This document shows, in pieces, positions 52,021 to 61,200 of a DNA stretch of 64,000 nucleotides. Position 1 is the first letter of the stretch. Every line of letters begins with the position of its first letter. Source of the stretch: Actinacidiphila cocklensis (lineage in GTDB: Bacteria; Actinomycetota; Actinomycetes; Streptomycetales; Streptomycetaceae); the NCBI RefSeq assembly GCF_907177275.1, contig NZ_CAJSLV010000013.1, positions 62,001 to 126,000 of the forward strand. The letters are read 5' to 3'. The position numbers and the translations under genes are program-made. The notes beneath the pieces are model-generated. The model saw only the letters and a program-made list of their open reading frames with translations. It had not been told where the DNA came from and did not search any database.

Positions 52021-53010
52021 CTAGGAGTGGCCGATGACCGGGTGCGGCCGGTAGGGCGCGGCCAGCCGGTCGTCGTCCTGCGGGGTCAGGCGCAGGTCCA
52101 CCGCCGCCACCGCGTCGTCGACGTGGTGCGGCTTGGTGGCCCCGACGACCGGGGCGGTCACGCCGGGGCGGCCCAGCAGCCAGCTGAGGGCGACCCTCGC
52201 GGGCGGCACGTCGTGCTCGGCGGCGACCTCGCGCAGGACGTCCACGACGTCGAAGTCGGCCTCGGCGTGGGCGTCGAAGCGGGCCTCGCCCAGCGGGTCG
52301 GAGGCGGCCCGCACCGTCTGCCGGCCGCCGGAGCGGGTGCGGTTGCCGGCCAGCAGGCCGCGGGCCAGCGGGCTGTACGGGATGACCCCGACGCCCTGGT
52401 CCACGCACTGCGGGAGCATCTCCCGCTCCTCCTCCCGGTAGACCAGGTTGTAGTGGCCCTGCATGGACACGAAGCCGGCCCCGCCCGCGGCCCGCGCCGC
52501 GTACTGCGCCTTCGCGAACTGCCAGGCGTACATGCTGGACGCGCCGATGCAGCGTGCCTTGCCCGCCCTGACGACGTCGTCGAGCGCCGCCATCGTCTCC
52601 TCGACGGGGACGTCGGGGTCGTAGCGGTGGATCTGGTAGAGGTCCACGTAGTCGGTGCCCAGCCGGCGCAGCGAGTCGTCGATCGCCGCCATGATGTGCG
52701 TGCGGGACAGGCCGCGGTCGTCGGGGCCCGGGCCGGTGGGGAAGTAGACCTTGGTGGCGAGCACGTAGTCCTCGCGGCGCGGGAAGAGCCCGGAGAGCAG
52801 CCGCCCGGTGATCTCCTCGCCGGTGCCGCCCGCGTAGCTGTCCGCGGTGTCGAAGAAGGTCACCCCTGCCTCGACGGCCCGCCGCACGATCGGCTCGGCC
52901 GCGTCCTCCCGCAGCTGCCACTCGCGGGCCGGCGTGTCCCCGAAGCTCATCATGCCCAGGCAGATCCGCGAGACCGTCAGCTCCGACGACCCCAGCGGTG
53001 CGTACTCCAT
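52021..53010 (-). CDS. Aldo/keto reductase
   Basis: A 329-residue NADPH-dependent aldo/keto reductase. Key parts are SRICLGMMSFGD, the catalytic Asp/Tyr region FFDTADSYAGGTGEEI, the Lys in LATKVYF, the His in DLYQIHRYDPDVP, and the cofactor segment PYSPLARGLLAGN with VVGATKPHHVDDAVAAVDLRL. GGGAGG precedes ATG 53010. It is clearly related to the reductase at 57229-58197, sharing blocks such as REEEREM and RLGTDYVDLYQIHR. Substrate unknown; likely a sugar-derived or xenobiotic aldehyde. Confidence 0.92.
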   Translation of the reverse strand: MEYAPLGSSELTVSRICLGMMSFGDTPAREWQLREDAAEPIVRRAVEAGVTFFDTADSYAGGTGEEITGRLLSGLFPRREDYVLATKVYFPTGPGPDDRGLSRTHIMAAIDDSLRRLGTDYVDLYQIHRYDPDVPVEETMAALDDVVRAGKARCIGASSMYAWQFAKAQYAARAAGGAGFVSMQGHYNLVYREEEREMLPQCVDQGVGVIPYSPLARGLLAGNRTRSGGRQTVRAASDPLGEARFDAHAEADFDVVDVLREVAAEHDVPPARVALSWLLGRPGVTAPVVGATKPHHVDDAVAAVDLRLTPQDDDRLAAPYRPHPVIGHS

Positions 53011-53141
53011 CCGTGCCTCCCAGCCGTGCCCCGCCCGGTCCTGCCCCGCCCTGCGCCTGTGGCGCCGTGCCGGCCCGCCCACCGCCGCGGGGAACCGGCG
53101 CGCGCCACGCGCCACACCGTACGCGGCCATAGTCTGGTGGT

Positions 53142-53606
53142 GTGCACATCTGCTTCGTCTGTACGGGGAACATCTGCCGGTCGCCGTCCGCCGCGCTGGT
53201 CATGGCCGAACAGCTGCGCCGGGCCGGCCTCGACGACCGGGTGCGGGTCAGCAGCGCCGGGCTGGGCGGCTGGCACGCAGGCGACGCCGTCGACCCGCGG
53301 GCCGCAGCCGTCCTGGCCGCGCACGGCTACCCGGTCGAGCACGTCGCCGCCCAGGTCGGCCCCGACCACCTGGACGCCGACCTGCTGGTCGCGATGGACC
53401 GCGGCCACGAGAAGGCGCTGCGCAGGCAGGCCGACGACCCGTCACGGGTACGTCTGCTGCGCTCCTTCGACCCGGACGCGGCGGGCGACCCCGACGTGCC
53501 GGACCCGTACTACGGCGGCTCCGAAGGCTTCGAAGAGGTGCTGACCATGATCGAGGCCGCGATGCCCGGCCTCATGGACCGGGTGCGCGAGCACCTCGAC
53601 GCATGA
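53142..53606 (+). CDS. Low-molecular-weight protein-tyrosine phosphatase
   Basis: The 154-residue enzyme carries the P-loop CTGNICRS (Cys7 to Arg13) at the N terminus and the acid loop PDPYYGG (Asp) near residue 120, both needed for catalysis. A TAGTCT -10-like box (53130-53135) lies six bases before GTG 53142, so translation is probably leaderless. Its stop overlaps the start of the fructosamine-kinase-like gene by ATGA. The pairing fits removal of 5-phosphate from protein-bound ribulosamine 5-phosphates, a known LMW-PTP activity, before the kinase acts. A tyrosine-phosphatase role is the alternative. Confidence 0.92.
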   Translation: MHICFVCTGNICRSPSAALVMAEQLRRAGLDDRVRVSSAGLGGWHAGDAVDPRAAAVLAAHGYPVEHVAAQVGPDHLDADLLVAMDRGHEKALRRQADDPSRVRLLRSFDPDAAGDPDVPDPYYGGSEGFEEVLTMIEAAMPGLMDRVREHLDA

Positions 53607-54463
53607 CCTCCGAGAGCCCCGCCGCGGCGGCCGCCCGGCTGACGGGGCGACCGGCGGGCGGGGAGCGCCGCCTGTCGGGGACGCTCGCCGAGGCCGTACT
53701 GGACGGCGGCCGGGCGGTGATGGTCAAGCAGGCCGAGGGCGCGGGCGCGGCACGGGCCGAGGCGGCGGGGCTGCGCTGGCTGGCCGGCGCCGGTACGGTC
53801 CGGGTGCCCGCGGTCCGCGGCGGCGACGACCGGTGGCTGGTCACCGACCGGGTTGCCACCGGCCGCCCGGGACCGGCGGCGGCGGCCCGCCTCGGCAGGG
53901 ACCTGGCCGGCCTGCACGCCGCGGGCGCCCCGGCCTTCGGCGCCCCGCCGCCAGGCGGCCCGCAGGACGCCTGGATCGGGCTGGCGCCGATGCGCAACAC
54001 GCCCGGCCAGGACTGGCCGCGCTGGTACGCCGAGCACCGGGTGCTGCCGTATCTGCGGCAGGCCGTCGACAGCGGCGCCATGCCCCGCGCCGGGGCGGCG
54101 GTCGTGGAGGGCGTCTGCGACCGGCTGCCCGAGCTTGCGGGTCCCGCGGAACCGCCGGCCCGGCTGCACGGCGACCTGTGGAACGGCAACGTGCTCTGGG
54201 GCGCGGACGGGCACGCCTGGCTGATCGACCCGGCCGCGCACGGCGGCCACCGGGAGACCGACCTGGCGATGCTGCGGCTGTTCGGCTGCCCGCACATGGA
54301 CCTGCTGGTCGACGCCTACCGGGAGGCGGCACCGCTCGCCGACGGCTTCGCCGCCCGCGTCCCGCTGCACCAGCTCTTCCCGCTGCTGGTGCACACGGTG
54401 CTCTTCGGCAGCGGCTACGCCGGCCAGGCGGTGGCCGCGGCCCGCGCCGCCCTGGCGGCCTGA
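53603..54463 (+). CDS. Fructosamine/ketoamine kinase family protein
   Basis: The 286-residue kinase belongs to the fructosamine-3-kinase group with an APH-like fold: RAVMVKQAEGAG (ATP Lys), the catalytic loop PARLHGDLWNGNVLW and the metal-binding WLIDPAAHGGHRETDLAMLRLFG. These enzymes phosphorylate ketoamines formed on proteins by glycation, which makes the adduct unstable and frees the amine; bacterial members prefer ribulosamines. ATG 53603 overlaps the phosphatase stop by ATGA. Coupling to an LMW-PTP is a recurring bacterial arrangement and argues for protein repair rather than antibiotic resistance. Confidence 0.9.
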   Translation: MTSESPAAAAARLTGRPAGGERRLSGTLAEAVLDGGRAVMVKQAEGAGAARAEAAGLRWLAGAGTVRVPAVRGGDDRWLVTDRVATGRPGPAAAARLGRDLAGLHAAGAPAFGAPPPGGPQDAWIGLAPMRNTPGQDWPRWYAEHRVLPYLRQAVDSGAMPRAGAAVVEGVCDRLPELAGPAEPPARLHGDLWNGNVLWGADGHAWLIDPAAHGGHRETDLAMLRLFGCPHMDLLVDAYREAAPLADGFAARVPLHQLFPLLVHTVLFGSGYAGQAVAAARAALAA

Positions 54464-54657
54464 CCACGGGCCAGGGCGCCAGGAGCGCCGGCGGCGGGGG
54501 ACGAAGGCTGCCAGTACCGCCTGCCAGACTCCCAGGACGGCGACGTGGCAGCAGTTTCGAACATGAGGCCGGTGAGCCGGCGTCAGCGGTCCGGAGCAGA
54601 TTCGAGGCGTCCAGGACGCAGGTCCCGGCCACCTTGCGCAAGGACGGTTCGCCCCGC
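54464..54657. other. 194-bp stretch without recognisable gene
   Basis: The frame of the next small gene is open throughout, but the sequence has no family motif. It may be a degraded 5' part of that gene. Confidence 0.4.
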
Positions 54658-54933
54658 GTGAGCGGCACGGAGGTCGACCTTCCGGGCCAGGACCTGTCGT
54701 GTCCGGCTCGATGCGAGCGCTTGCTGGCGGAGTTCGCCTTCAGTGGCGGCGACGACGAAGCCGACTTCGAGCGCCTGGAGGGCGAGGTCGAGCCCATCCG
54801 CCGTGAGACGAGCAGCATCGACCCGCTCCCCTTCCAGGACGACGAGACCGCCTGGTCGGTGATCGGCGAGGAGGCCGCCGCGGGCCGGCGGTTCACGGGC
54901 GGCAGCCCGGGCGCCCGCTCCCTCTACGGGTGA
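54658..54933 (+). CDS. Small hypothetical protein, possibly a gene remnant
   Basis: From GTG 54658 a 91-residue acidic protein can be read (GTEVDLPGQDLSCPARCERLLAEF, EADFERLEGEVEPIRRETSSIDPLPFQDDETAW). AAGGACGG lies about 13 bases upstream, rather far for a ribosome site. I recognise no family. The acidic C-terminal part looks like genuine coding sequence, but the missing clear start and the degenerate sequence upstream suggest the tail of a broken gene. Confidence 0.4.
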   Translation: MSGTEVDLPGQDLSCPARCERLLAEFAFSGGDDEADFERLEGEVEPIRRETSSIDPLPFQDDETAWSVIGEEAAAGRRFTGGSPGARSLYG

Positions 54934-55028
54934 CCGCGGGCGCCGGTGCCGCGCACTGGATAGGGTGCGGCAACCGGAGGCGGGGACAAGGACGTCGGCC
55001 TCTTCGACACGGCGAGAAGTGAGCGACC

Positions 55029-55643
55029 ATGACCGACGTCCCTGGCGGGCACCGCTTCGTGATCCTGCACGGCTGGCAGAACCACCGGCCCGTGGGCCAC
55101 TGGCAGCACTGGCTGGCCGGGCGGCTTGCAGACCTGGGCCACGAGGTGGCCTACCCGCAGCTGCCGGAGCCCGACGACCCCGATCTCGCGGTGTGGCTCG
55201 GGCAGTTGCGTACCCTGCTGGCCGGGCCGCGGGAGCGGCCGGTCACCGTCGTGTGCCACAGCCTGGCCTGCGCGCTGTGGCTGCACGCCGTCGCCCGCGG
55301 GGAGCCGGCGGCGCCCGTCGAGCGGGTCCTGCTGGTCGCCCCGCCGTCGGGCGGCTTCCTGCGGCAGCACCCGCAGGTCGCCGCGTTCGCGCCGCCGCCG
55401 CTGACGCACCGGCAGGTGGCGGGTGCCGCCGGGCGCACCCGCGTCGTCTGCGGCGACGACGACCCGTGCTGCCCGGAAGGCGGTGCGGCCGAGTTCGCCG
55501 CACCGCTGGGCCTGCCCGCCGACGTCGTCACCGGCGGCGGGCACCTCAACCCGGACTCGGGGTACGGCCCCTGGCCCTCGGTCCTCGACTGGTGCCTGGC
55601 CCCGCCGGGCGACGACACCCCGCTACGGGGCCGCGACACGTAG
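55029..55643 (+). CDS. RBBP9/YdeN-type serine hydrolase
   Basis: A 204-residue small alpha/beta hydrolase of the RBBP9/YdeN family: FVILHGWQNHRPVGHWQHWL, the nucleophile elbow TVVCHSLACALWLH (Ser near residue 77), the acid Asp in VVCGDDDPCCPEGGA, and the His in VTGGGHLNPDSGYGPWP. Members are esterase-like; natural substrates are unknown. It converges on the sulfite oxidase gene. Confidence 0.9.
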   Translation: MTDVPGGHRFVILHGWQNHRPVGHWQHWLAGRLADLGHEVAYPQLPEPDDPDLAVWLGQLRTLLAGPRERPVTVVCHSLACALWLHAVARGEPAAPVERVLLVAPPSGGFLRQHPQVAAFAPPPLTHRQVAGAAGRTRVVCGDDDPCCPEGGAAEFAAPLGLPADVVTGGGHLNPDSGYGPWPSVLDWCLAPPGDDTPLRGRDT

Positions 55644-55675
55644 GAGAACCGCGGTGCCGGCGGCCGCCCGGCCGG

Positions 55676-56959
55676 TCAGGAGGCGGCGAGGACGGTGACC
55701 GGGTGGTGGACGACGGCGCCGAAGAGGTAGCCCTGGTCGTTGGGCGTACTGCTGTCCGGCTGGCGGCGGCCCGCGGTGTCGGTGGCGCGGGCCAGCAGGG
55801 CCGTGGGACCTGCCGCCGTCGGGTGCCAGTCGGCCGACCAGCGCGACCAGGCGTGCGGGCGGGGCTCGTCGTGCAGCCGCGCGGGGCGCCAGGTGGCGCC
55901 CGCGTCGGTGCTCACCTCGACCCGGCGGATGCCGCCCGCGCCCGACCACGAGCGGCCGGTGAGCCGGTGGCTGCGGCCGGCGGTGAAGGCCGCGCCGTCC
56001 TGGAACTCGAAGGCGCTCTTGACGGTCTGCCGGGTCAGCGGGTCGCTGCCGCCCGGCGGATAGGCGGCGCCGAAGAGCCGGTAGAAGTCGGTGTTCCAGG
56101 GGGAGTACAGCGGCTCGGCCGACACCTCGATGTCCCCGACCCACTTGATGTTGGCGATGCCCACCCAGTCGGGCACCACCACGCGCACCGGGAAGCCGTG
56201 GTCGTAGGGCAGCGGGCGGCCGTTCATCTCGTACGCGAGGACCACGTCGTCCAGGGCCTTGGCGTACGGCAGCGGGCGCCGGACGTGGCCGAGGTTCGCC
56301 CCGCCTGACACCCACTCGTCGTCCAGGCCGCGCGGCTGCAGGTCCACGGTGTGCGGGCGGGCGCCGGCCAGTCGCAGCACCTCCGCAAGCCGCACCCCGC
56401 GCCAGCGGGCCTGGCCGATCGCACCCAGGGTCCACGCGGTGCCGCTGACGGTGTCGCCCTGCTGGGTGGTGTAGTACGAGCGGCCGTTGCCCGCGCACTC
56501 GACGAACGAGTCGACCGTCACCGACGGCAGCCTGCGCAGGTCGCGGTAGCCGAACTCGACGGGCCGGTCGAGCCCCGGCCCGCCGCGCAGACCGCTGCCC
56601 CACAGCTTCAGGCTCCAACTGTCCGCGTCCAGCACCGGTGTCGAGGTGTGGTTGCGGACGAAGAAGCGGTCGACCGGAGTGAGGTAGCCGGTACCGCGCA
56701 GCGCACTCCAGTTGGTCTCCGCGTTGGTGCCGCGCACCGTGAACAGCTCGGGCGGCAGCGGCTTGACGATGCCGGGCGGCGGCGGTGTGTCGGCGGCCGC
56801 GGCAGGGCGGGGCAGCGTGCCGGCCGCGGCCACCACGCCGGCGGCGGTGGCCAGCCGCAGCAGGTCGCGCCGGGACACGCCCTCCGCGCGGGCCTGTCCC
56901 GCCAGCCACTGGTGCAGCCGGCGGCGGTCGTAGACGTGCTCTTCCACGGACATGTGCAT
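55676..56959 (-). CDS. Exported sulfite oxidase-type molybdopterin enzyme
   Basis: The 427-residue enzyme has a late twin-arginine motif (VSRRDLLRLATAAGVVAAAG), so it is exported folded with cofactor. The molybdopterin domain spans about 60-290; FVECAGNGRS holds the molybdenum ligand Cys155, and GGANLGHVRRPLPYAKALDDVVLAYEMNG and HGFPVRVVVPDWVGIANIKWV are family blocks. A dimerisation (Mo-co_dimer) beta domain follows at about 300-420. No heme domain is present. It should oxidise sulfite or related sulfur compounds outside the membrane. The start is ATG 56959 or 56953. A Cys-rich leader peptide lies about 100 bases upstream. Confidence 0.92.
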   Translation of the reverse strand: MHMSVEEHVYDRRRLHQWLAGQARAEGVSRRDLLRLATAAGVVAAAGTLPRPAAAADTPPPPGIVKPLPPELFTVRGTNAETNWSALRGTGYLTPVDRFFVRNHTSTPVLDADSWSLKLWGSGLRGGPGLDRPVEFGYRDLRRLPSVTVDSFVECAGNGRSYYTTQQGDTVSGTAWTLGAIGQARWRGVRLAEVLRLAGARPHTVDLQPRGLDDEWVSGGANLGHVRRPLPYAKALDDVVLAYEMNGRPLPYDHGFPVRVVVPDWVGIANIKWVGDIEVSAEPLYSPWNTDFYRLFGAAYPPGGSDPLTRQTVKSAFEFQDGAAFTAGRSHRLTGRSWSGAGGIRRVEVSTDAGATWRPARLHDEPRPHAWSRWSADWHPTAAGPTALLARATDTAGRRQPDSSTPNDQGYLFGAVVHHPVTVLAAS

Positions 56960-57061
56960 CGACTCCTCGACGGGAGGGGGGACCGCGCGCGGGGAAGGCG
57001 GCGCGGGAACGCGGGCATGCCTCGGCCGCGGAGCGGCGGCACGCCGGGGGGAGGTGGTGGG

Positions 57062-57130
57062 TCAGCGACAACAGCCGTGCAGCGGACAGCGGCACGCGGC
57101 AGGGGAGCGGCGGTTGTCGTGGGCGATCAC
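57062..57130 (-). CDS. Cysteine-rich leader peptide of the sulfite oxidase gene
   Basis: A 22-codon frame starts with GTG at 57130 and ends with TGA at 57064-57062. It encodes fMet-IAHDNRRSPAACRCPLHG-CCR with five Cys, including a terminal Cys-Cys pair. A TAGCAT -10-like box (57138-57143) lies seven bases upstream, exactly the spacing for leaderless translation. Actinobacterial sulfur genes are often preceded by such poly-Cys leaders, where ribosome stalling at Cys codons under low cysteine changes downstream expression. The 102 bases between it and the sulfite oxidase ATG would carry the responding RNA structure. Confidence 0.8.
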   Translation of the reverse strand: MIAHDNRRSPAACRCPLHGCCR

Positions 57131-57228
57131 GGGGCCGATGCTAGCGTGCGAACGGCCGCCCGGGGGAGCCGATCACCGACCCGGATCGGCCGTCGGCGGG
57201 CGTCGGCGCCGACGTAGGCTGATCGGCC

Positions 57229-58197
57229 ATGGACTATAGGAAACTCGGCTCGACCGGTCTCGACGTCTCCCGTATCTGCCTGGGCTGCATGAGTTACGGC
57301 GTTCCCGACCGCGGCACCCACAGCTGGACGCTCGACGAGGAGGCGACCCGGCCGTTCGTGCGCCGGGCCGTCGAGGCCGGGATCAACTTCTTCGACACCG
57401 CGAACGTCTACTCCGACGGCACCAGCGAGGAGATCGTCGGCCGGGCGCTGGCCGACTTCTCCCGTGACGAGATCGTGCTGGCCACCAAGGTGCACGGCCG
57501 GATGCGACCGGGTCCCAACGGCGGCGGGCTGTCCCGCAAGGCGATCCTGACCGAGATCGACCACAGCCTGCGCCGGCTCGGCACCGACTACGTCGACCTC
57601 TACCAGATCCACCGCTGGGACCCGACGACTCCGATCGAGGAGACGATGGAGGCCCTGCACAACTTGGTGAAGGCCGGCAAGGCCCGCTACATCGGGGCGA
57701 GTTCGATGCACGCCTGGCAGTTCTCCAAGGCGCAGTACATCGCCGAGCGGCACGGCTGGACCCGTTTCGTCAGCATGCAGAACCACTACAACCTGCTCTA
57801 CCGCGAGGAGGAGCGGGAGATGATGCCGCTGTGCGCCGACCAGGGCGTCGGTGTCATCCCGTGGAGCCCGCTGGCCCGCGGCCGACTCACCCGGGCCTGG
57901 GACGCCACCAGCGCGCGCAGCCAGACCGACGGGTGGGGCATGAGCCTGTACCGGGACACCGACCGGCACATCGTGGACGCCGTCGCGGGCATCGCCGATG
58001 AGCGCGGAGTCACCCGCGCCCAGGTCGCGCTGGCCTGGCTGCTGCGGCAGCCCGGGGTGACCGCGCCGATCGTGGGTGCCACCAAGCCGCAGCACCTGGA
58101 CGACGCGATCGCCGCGGTCGACCTGGAGCTGAGCGACGAGGAGTGCCGGCGCCTGGAGGAGCACTACTCCCCGCGCGGCATCGCCGGCTTCGCGTAG
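57229..58197 (+). CDS. Aldo/keto reductase
   Basis: A 322-residue aldo/keto reductase with SRICLGCMSYGVPDRG, the catalytic region FFDTANVYSDGTSEEI, the Lys in LATKVHGRM, the His in YQIHRWDPTTPIEETM, and the NADPH-binding WSPLARGRLTRAWDA with IVGATKPQHLDDAIAAVDLEL. TAGGCT (57215-57220) lies eight bases before the ATG, so it is probably leaderless. It is a paralogue of the enzyme at 52021-53010. It is divergent from the sulfite oxidase unit; substrate unknown. Confidence 0.93.
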   Translation: MDYRKLGSTGLDVSRICLGCMSYGVPDRGTHSWTLDEEATRPFVRRAVEAGINFFDTANVYSDGTSEEIVGRALADFSRDEIVLATKVHGRMRPGPNGGGLSRKAILTEIDHSLRRLGTDYVDLYQIHRWDPTTPIEETMEALHNLVKAGKARYIGASSMHAWQFSKAQYIAERHGWTRFVSMQNHYNLLYREEEREMMPLCADQGVGVIPWSPLARGRLTRAWDATSARSQTDGWGMSLYRDTDRHIVDAVAGIADERGVTRAQVALAWLLRQPGVTAPIVGATKPQHLDDAIAAVDLELSDEECRRLEEHYSPRGIAGFA

Positions 58198-58233
58198 GGG
58201 GTGGCCGGCAGGCCGTAGCAGTCCCGACGCGAG

Positions 58234-58265
58234 GGAGCGGCCCGGCCGTTCGGCCGGACCGCTCC
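58234..58265. terminator. 14-bp hairpin between converging genes
   Basis: Arms 58234-58247 and 58252-58265 with one mismatch and loop GTTC, between the aldo/keto reductase gene and the GH95-like gene. Confidence 0.8.
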
Positions 58266-58286
58266 CGGTTCTCCGCGCGGCGCCCG

Positions 58287-61200
58287 CTACGCCGCGGTCA
58301 CCGCCACGGTGGCGGCCTGCGCCGGTGTGCCGGTCGGGTCCTGGGCGGTGGCCCTGAACGTGTGCGGCCCGGCGGCCAGCCCGCCGGTCCCGGTGCACGT
58401 CCAACTGCCGCTGTCGGAGACGGTGGCCGTGCACAGCGGCGCGTCGTCGGACGTCACGGTCACTTTCGCGCCGGGCTCCGCGGAGCCCGAGACGGCCGGG
58501 GCCGCGCCGACGGTGCCGCCCGCGGCGGGCGAGGTGATCGCCACCGGCGGCGCGAAGCCGGTGACGTCCGGTACGCCGTCACCGCTGATCTTCACCGCCA
58601 CGCTGTGCACGGTCAGCTGGCCGCCGCCGTTGCGCAGCCGGAAGTCGGCAGCGGAGTGCTGCTGGCCGCCGAAGTAGGCGTCGGTCACGGTCACCGTCGC
58701 GGTCTTCCAGGTGCTGGTGCCGGTCAGCGTGATTCCCGGGGCCGACTTGTACGGGTCGGAGCTGCCGTTGTCGTACTGCACCGAGAACGACCCGGTGCCC
58801 TGGTCGTAGTAGGAGATCGTGAAGGTCGCCGTGTAGTAGCCGGCGTGCGCGATCGAGTCGTCGACGTCGAAGTAGATGTTGCTCTGGGTGCTGGTGCGTG
58901 CCGACAGGCCGTCGACCACCGCCGCGGTCGTCGGGCCGTCGAAGCCGCCCGAGGGCCGCTCGTCCTCGCCCATGCCGTACGCGTGGTTGTCCGTGCCGAC
59001 GACCGCGCCGACCACGGCGGTGCCGGGCGGCAGGTCGGAGGCGTCGAAGGCGACCCCCGCGGAGGCGTCGCTCGCCATGCCGGTCGGGTCGGCGACGGTC
59101 GCGGTGGCGGTCTGCCGCCCCGGGGTGAAGCCGCCGCCGGGGGCGCAGCTCCACGCGCCGGCGTCGTCCGCGGTGGCGGTGCACAGCACGCCGGACGCCT
59201 CGCGTACGGTCACCGTGCCGTCGGGGATCGCCGTACCGGACACCGCGGAGGCGAGCTTGACGGTGGCGCCGGTGCGCGGGGTGGTGATCACCGGGGCCGG
59301 CGGGAAGGCGTGCCGGCCGGGCACCCAGGCGCCGGTGACCGTCATGCCGACGCTGTGCACGGTGACCGGGCCGCCGGACGAGTGCAGCCGCAGGTCGGCG
59401 CCGCCCGCCTGCAGCCCGCCGAAGTAGCCGCCGGTGAGGGTGACTTCCGCGGTCCTCCAGGTGTCGCTGCCGGTCAGCGCGATGGTGCCGGCCTCGTGGT
59501 AGCGGTCCTGGGAACCGGCGTCGTACTGCACGGACAGCGAGCCGGTGCCGGCGTCGTAGTACGACACGGTGACCCTGGCGTCGTAGGACCCGGTCGCGGC
59601 CACGTCGTCGCCGACGTCGAAGGACAGGTCGCCCTGCGCGGTGCGGGCGCTGAGCCCGGCCACGTCGGCGGCCGTGCTCGGGGAGCCGGCGTCCTCGGTC
59701 TGGCTGAGGCCGTAGGCCCGGTTGGTGGCGCCGAGCACGGTGCCGACGGTGGCGCTGCCGGACTGGGTGGCGGCGTCCAGGCCGAGCTGGACGCCGCCCA
59801 GGTGCCGGGCCGCGGTCGGCGCGCTGCCGGTGACCTTCGCGAAGGGCAGGGCGGTGGTGGGCGCGGCGACCTGCTGGACGAGGTAGGACTCGCCGGCCTT
59901 CACCGGGACGTTGAGCAGGCCGGCGGTGGACCCCTGCACCACCACGTGGCCGTTCCTGCCGTCCACGACCTCGGTGCGCTGTCCCGGCCACGGGTTCTTC
60001 ACCCGCAGGGTGCCCGAGGTGCCGGCCTCGATGGCGGCGGTGACCAGCCTGCCGCCCTGCACCTGCACGTCGACCTTGGTCCTGCCCTTGACGTGGACGC
60101 TGCCCGCGCCGTCCCACTGGCCGGGCCAGGCCGGTGCGAAGCGGATGATGCCGTCGTAGTCCTGCGCGAGGGCCTCGGCGACCGCGGTCGCGACGCCGGA
60201 CTCCTGCTCGATGTAGGGCTGGTAGCCGACGGAGTTGCCCAGGTCGGCGAAGCCGTTGGGGTAGACTTGGTGGCCCTCGGTGAGCGAGATCAGGTTGGCG
60301 CGCACCTCGTCGGGGTTCTGCAGCCGGGCCGCGTCGATGGCGTCCATCGACCAGTCGTTGCCGCCCTTGTTGGGCCGGTGGGCGTAGCTGCGCTGCTCCA
60401 GCGAGAACAGTCCCGCGTCCTGGTCACTGATGGTGTTCCAGGGCCACAGCGGCTCCAGTTCGATGTTCTCGCCGTTCCTGCGCTGCGCCGCCGGCTCGTA
60501 GGAGATCGCCAGCATGTCCGTGCCGGTGGCGTCGGCCGCCGCGGTCTCGGCCGCGGTGTAACCGGGGTTGAGCAGCTGGGTGCGGGTGGCCTGGTCGGTC
60601 CGCGGGTAGGGCGGGATCTGCGCCTGCGCGGTGGCGACCCGGGCCACCAGGGCCTTGTCGGCGCCGCGTTCGGTGCCCAGCACCTTCGCGATCCTGCCGA
60701 TCAGCGGGAAGACCGCCTGGTCCAGCGCGATGTCGGTGGTCGGGTCCTGCACCGCCCACTGCGTCTCGTGCGCGTTGGCGTTGGCGTGCAGCAGCCCGTC
60801 GGCGCCCACCGTCTGGTAGGCGAGCTGGAATTCGGTGACGGACTTGATGAACGGCCAGTACCGCTTCAGCGCGGCCTTGTCGCCGGTCGCCTCGTACTGC
60901 TCCCACATGTAGAGGGCGATCTCCGGTCCCGAGGAGATGTCCAGGGCGTTCCAGTTGGGGCTGCCGGGCTCGCTGCACGAGCCGTTCTCGCCGACGCCGG
61001 GCGAGATGCCGTTGCCGTTGAAGCGCATGGTCTCCGACACGCAGGAGCCGGGGCGGCCGCCCATCTGCTGCTTGGTCCACGCCTCGATGGCGGGCAGGTC
61101 GTCGGAGTACATGTCGAAGATCGGGGTGTTGAGCTGGTAGTTGCCGCTGCTCATGTTGGCCGCGATCTGGGTGCGCAGATTCCACAGCCAGTACGCCGAC

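Noticed and set aside
53603..54463. An aminoglycoside phosphotransferase (antibiotic resistance)
   Set aside because: The fold is shared, but the HGDLWNGNVLW loop and coupling to an LMW-PTP fit the fructosamine/ketoamine kinase family better.
54716..54726. Another AAGCGCTT-like operator (GAGCGCTTGC)
   Set aside because: It lies within the small hypothetical gene at codons for Glu-Arg-Leu-Leu and lacks the first A of the core; it is most likely a chance coding match.
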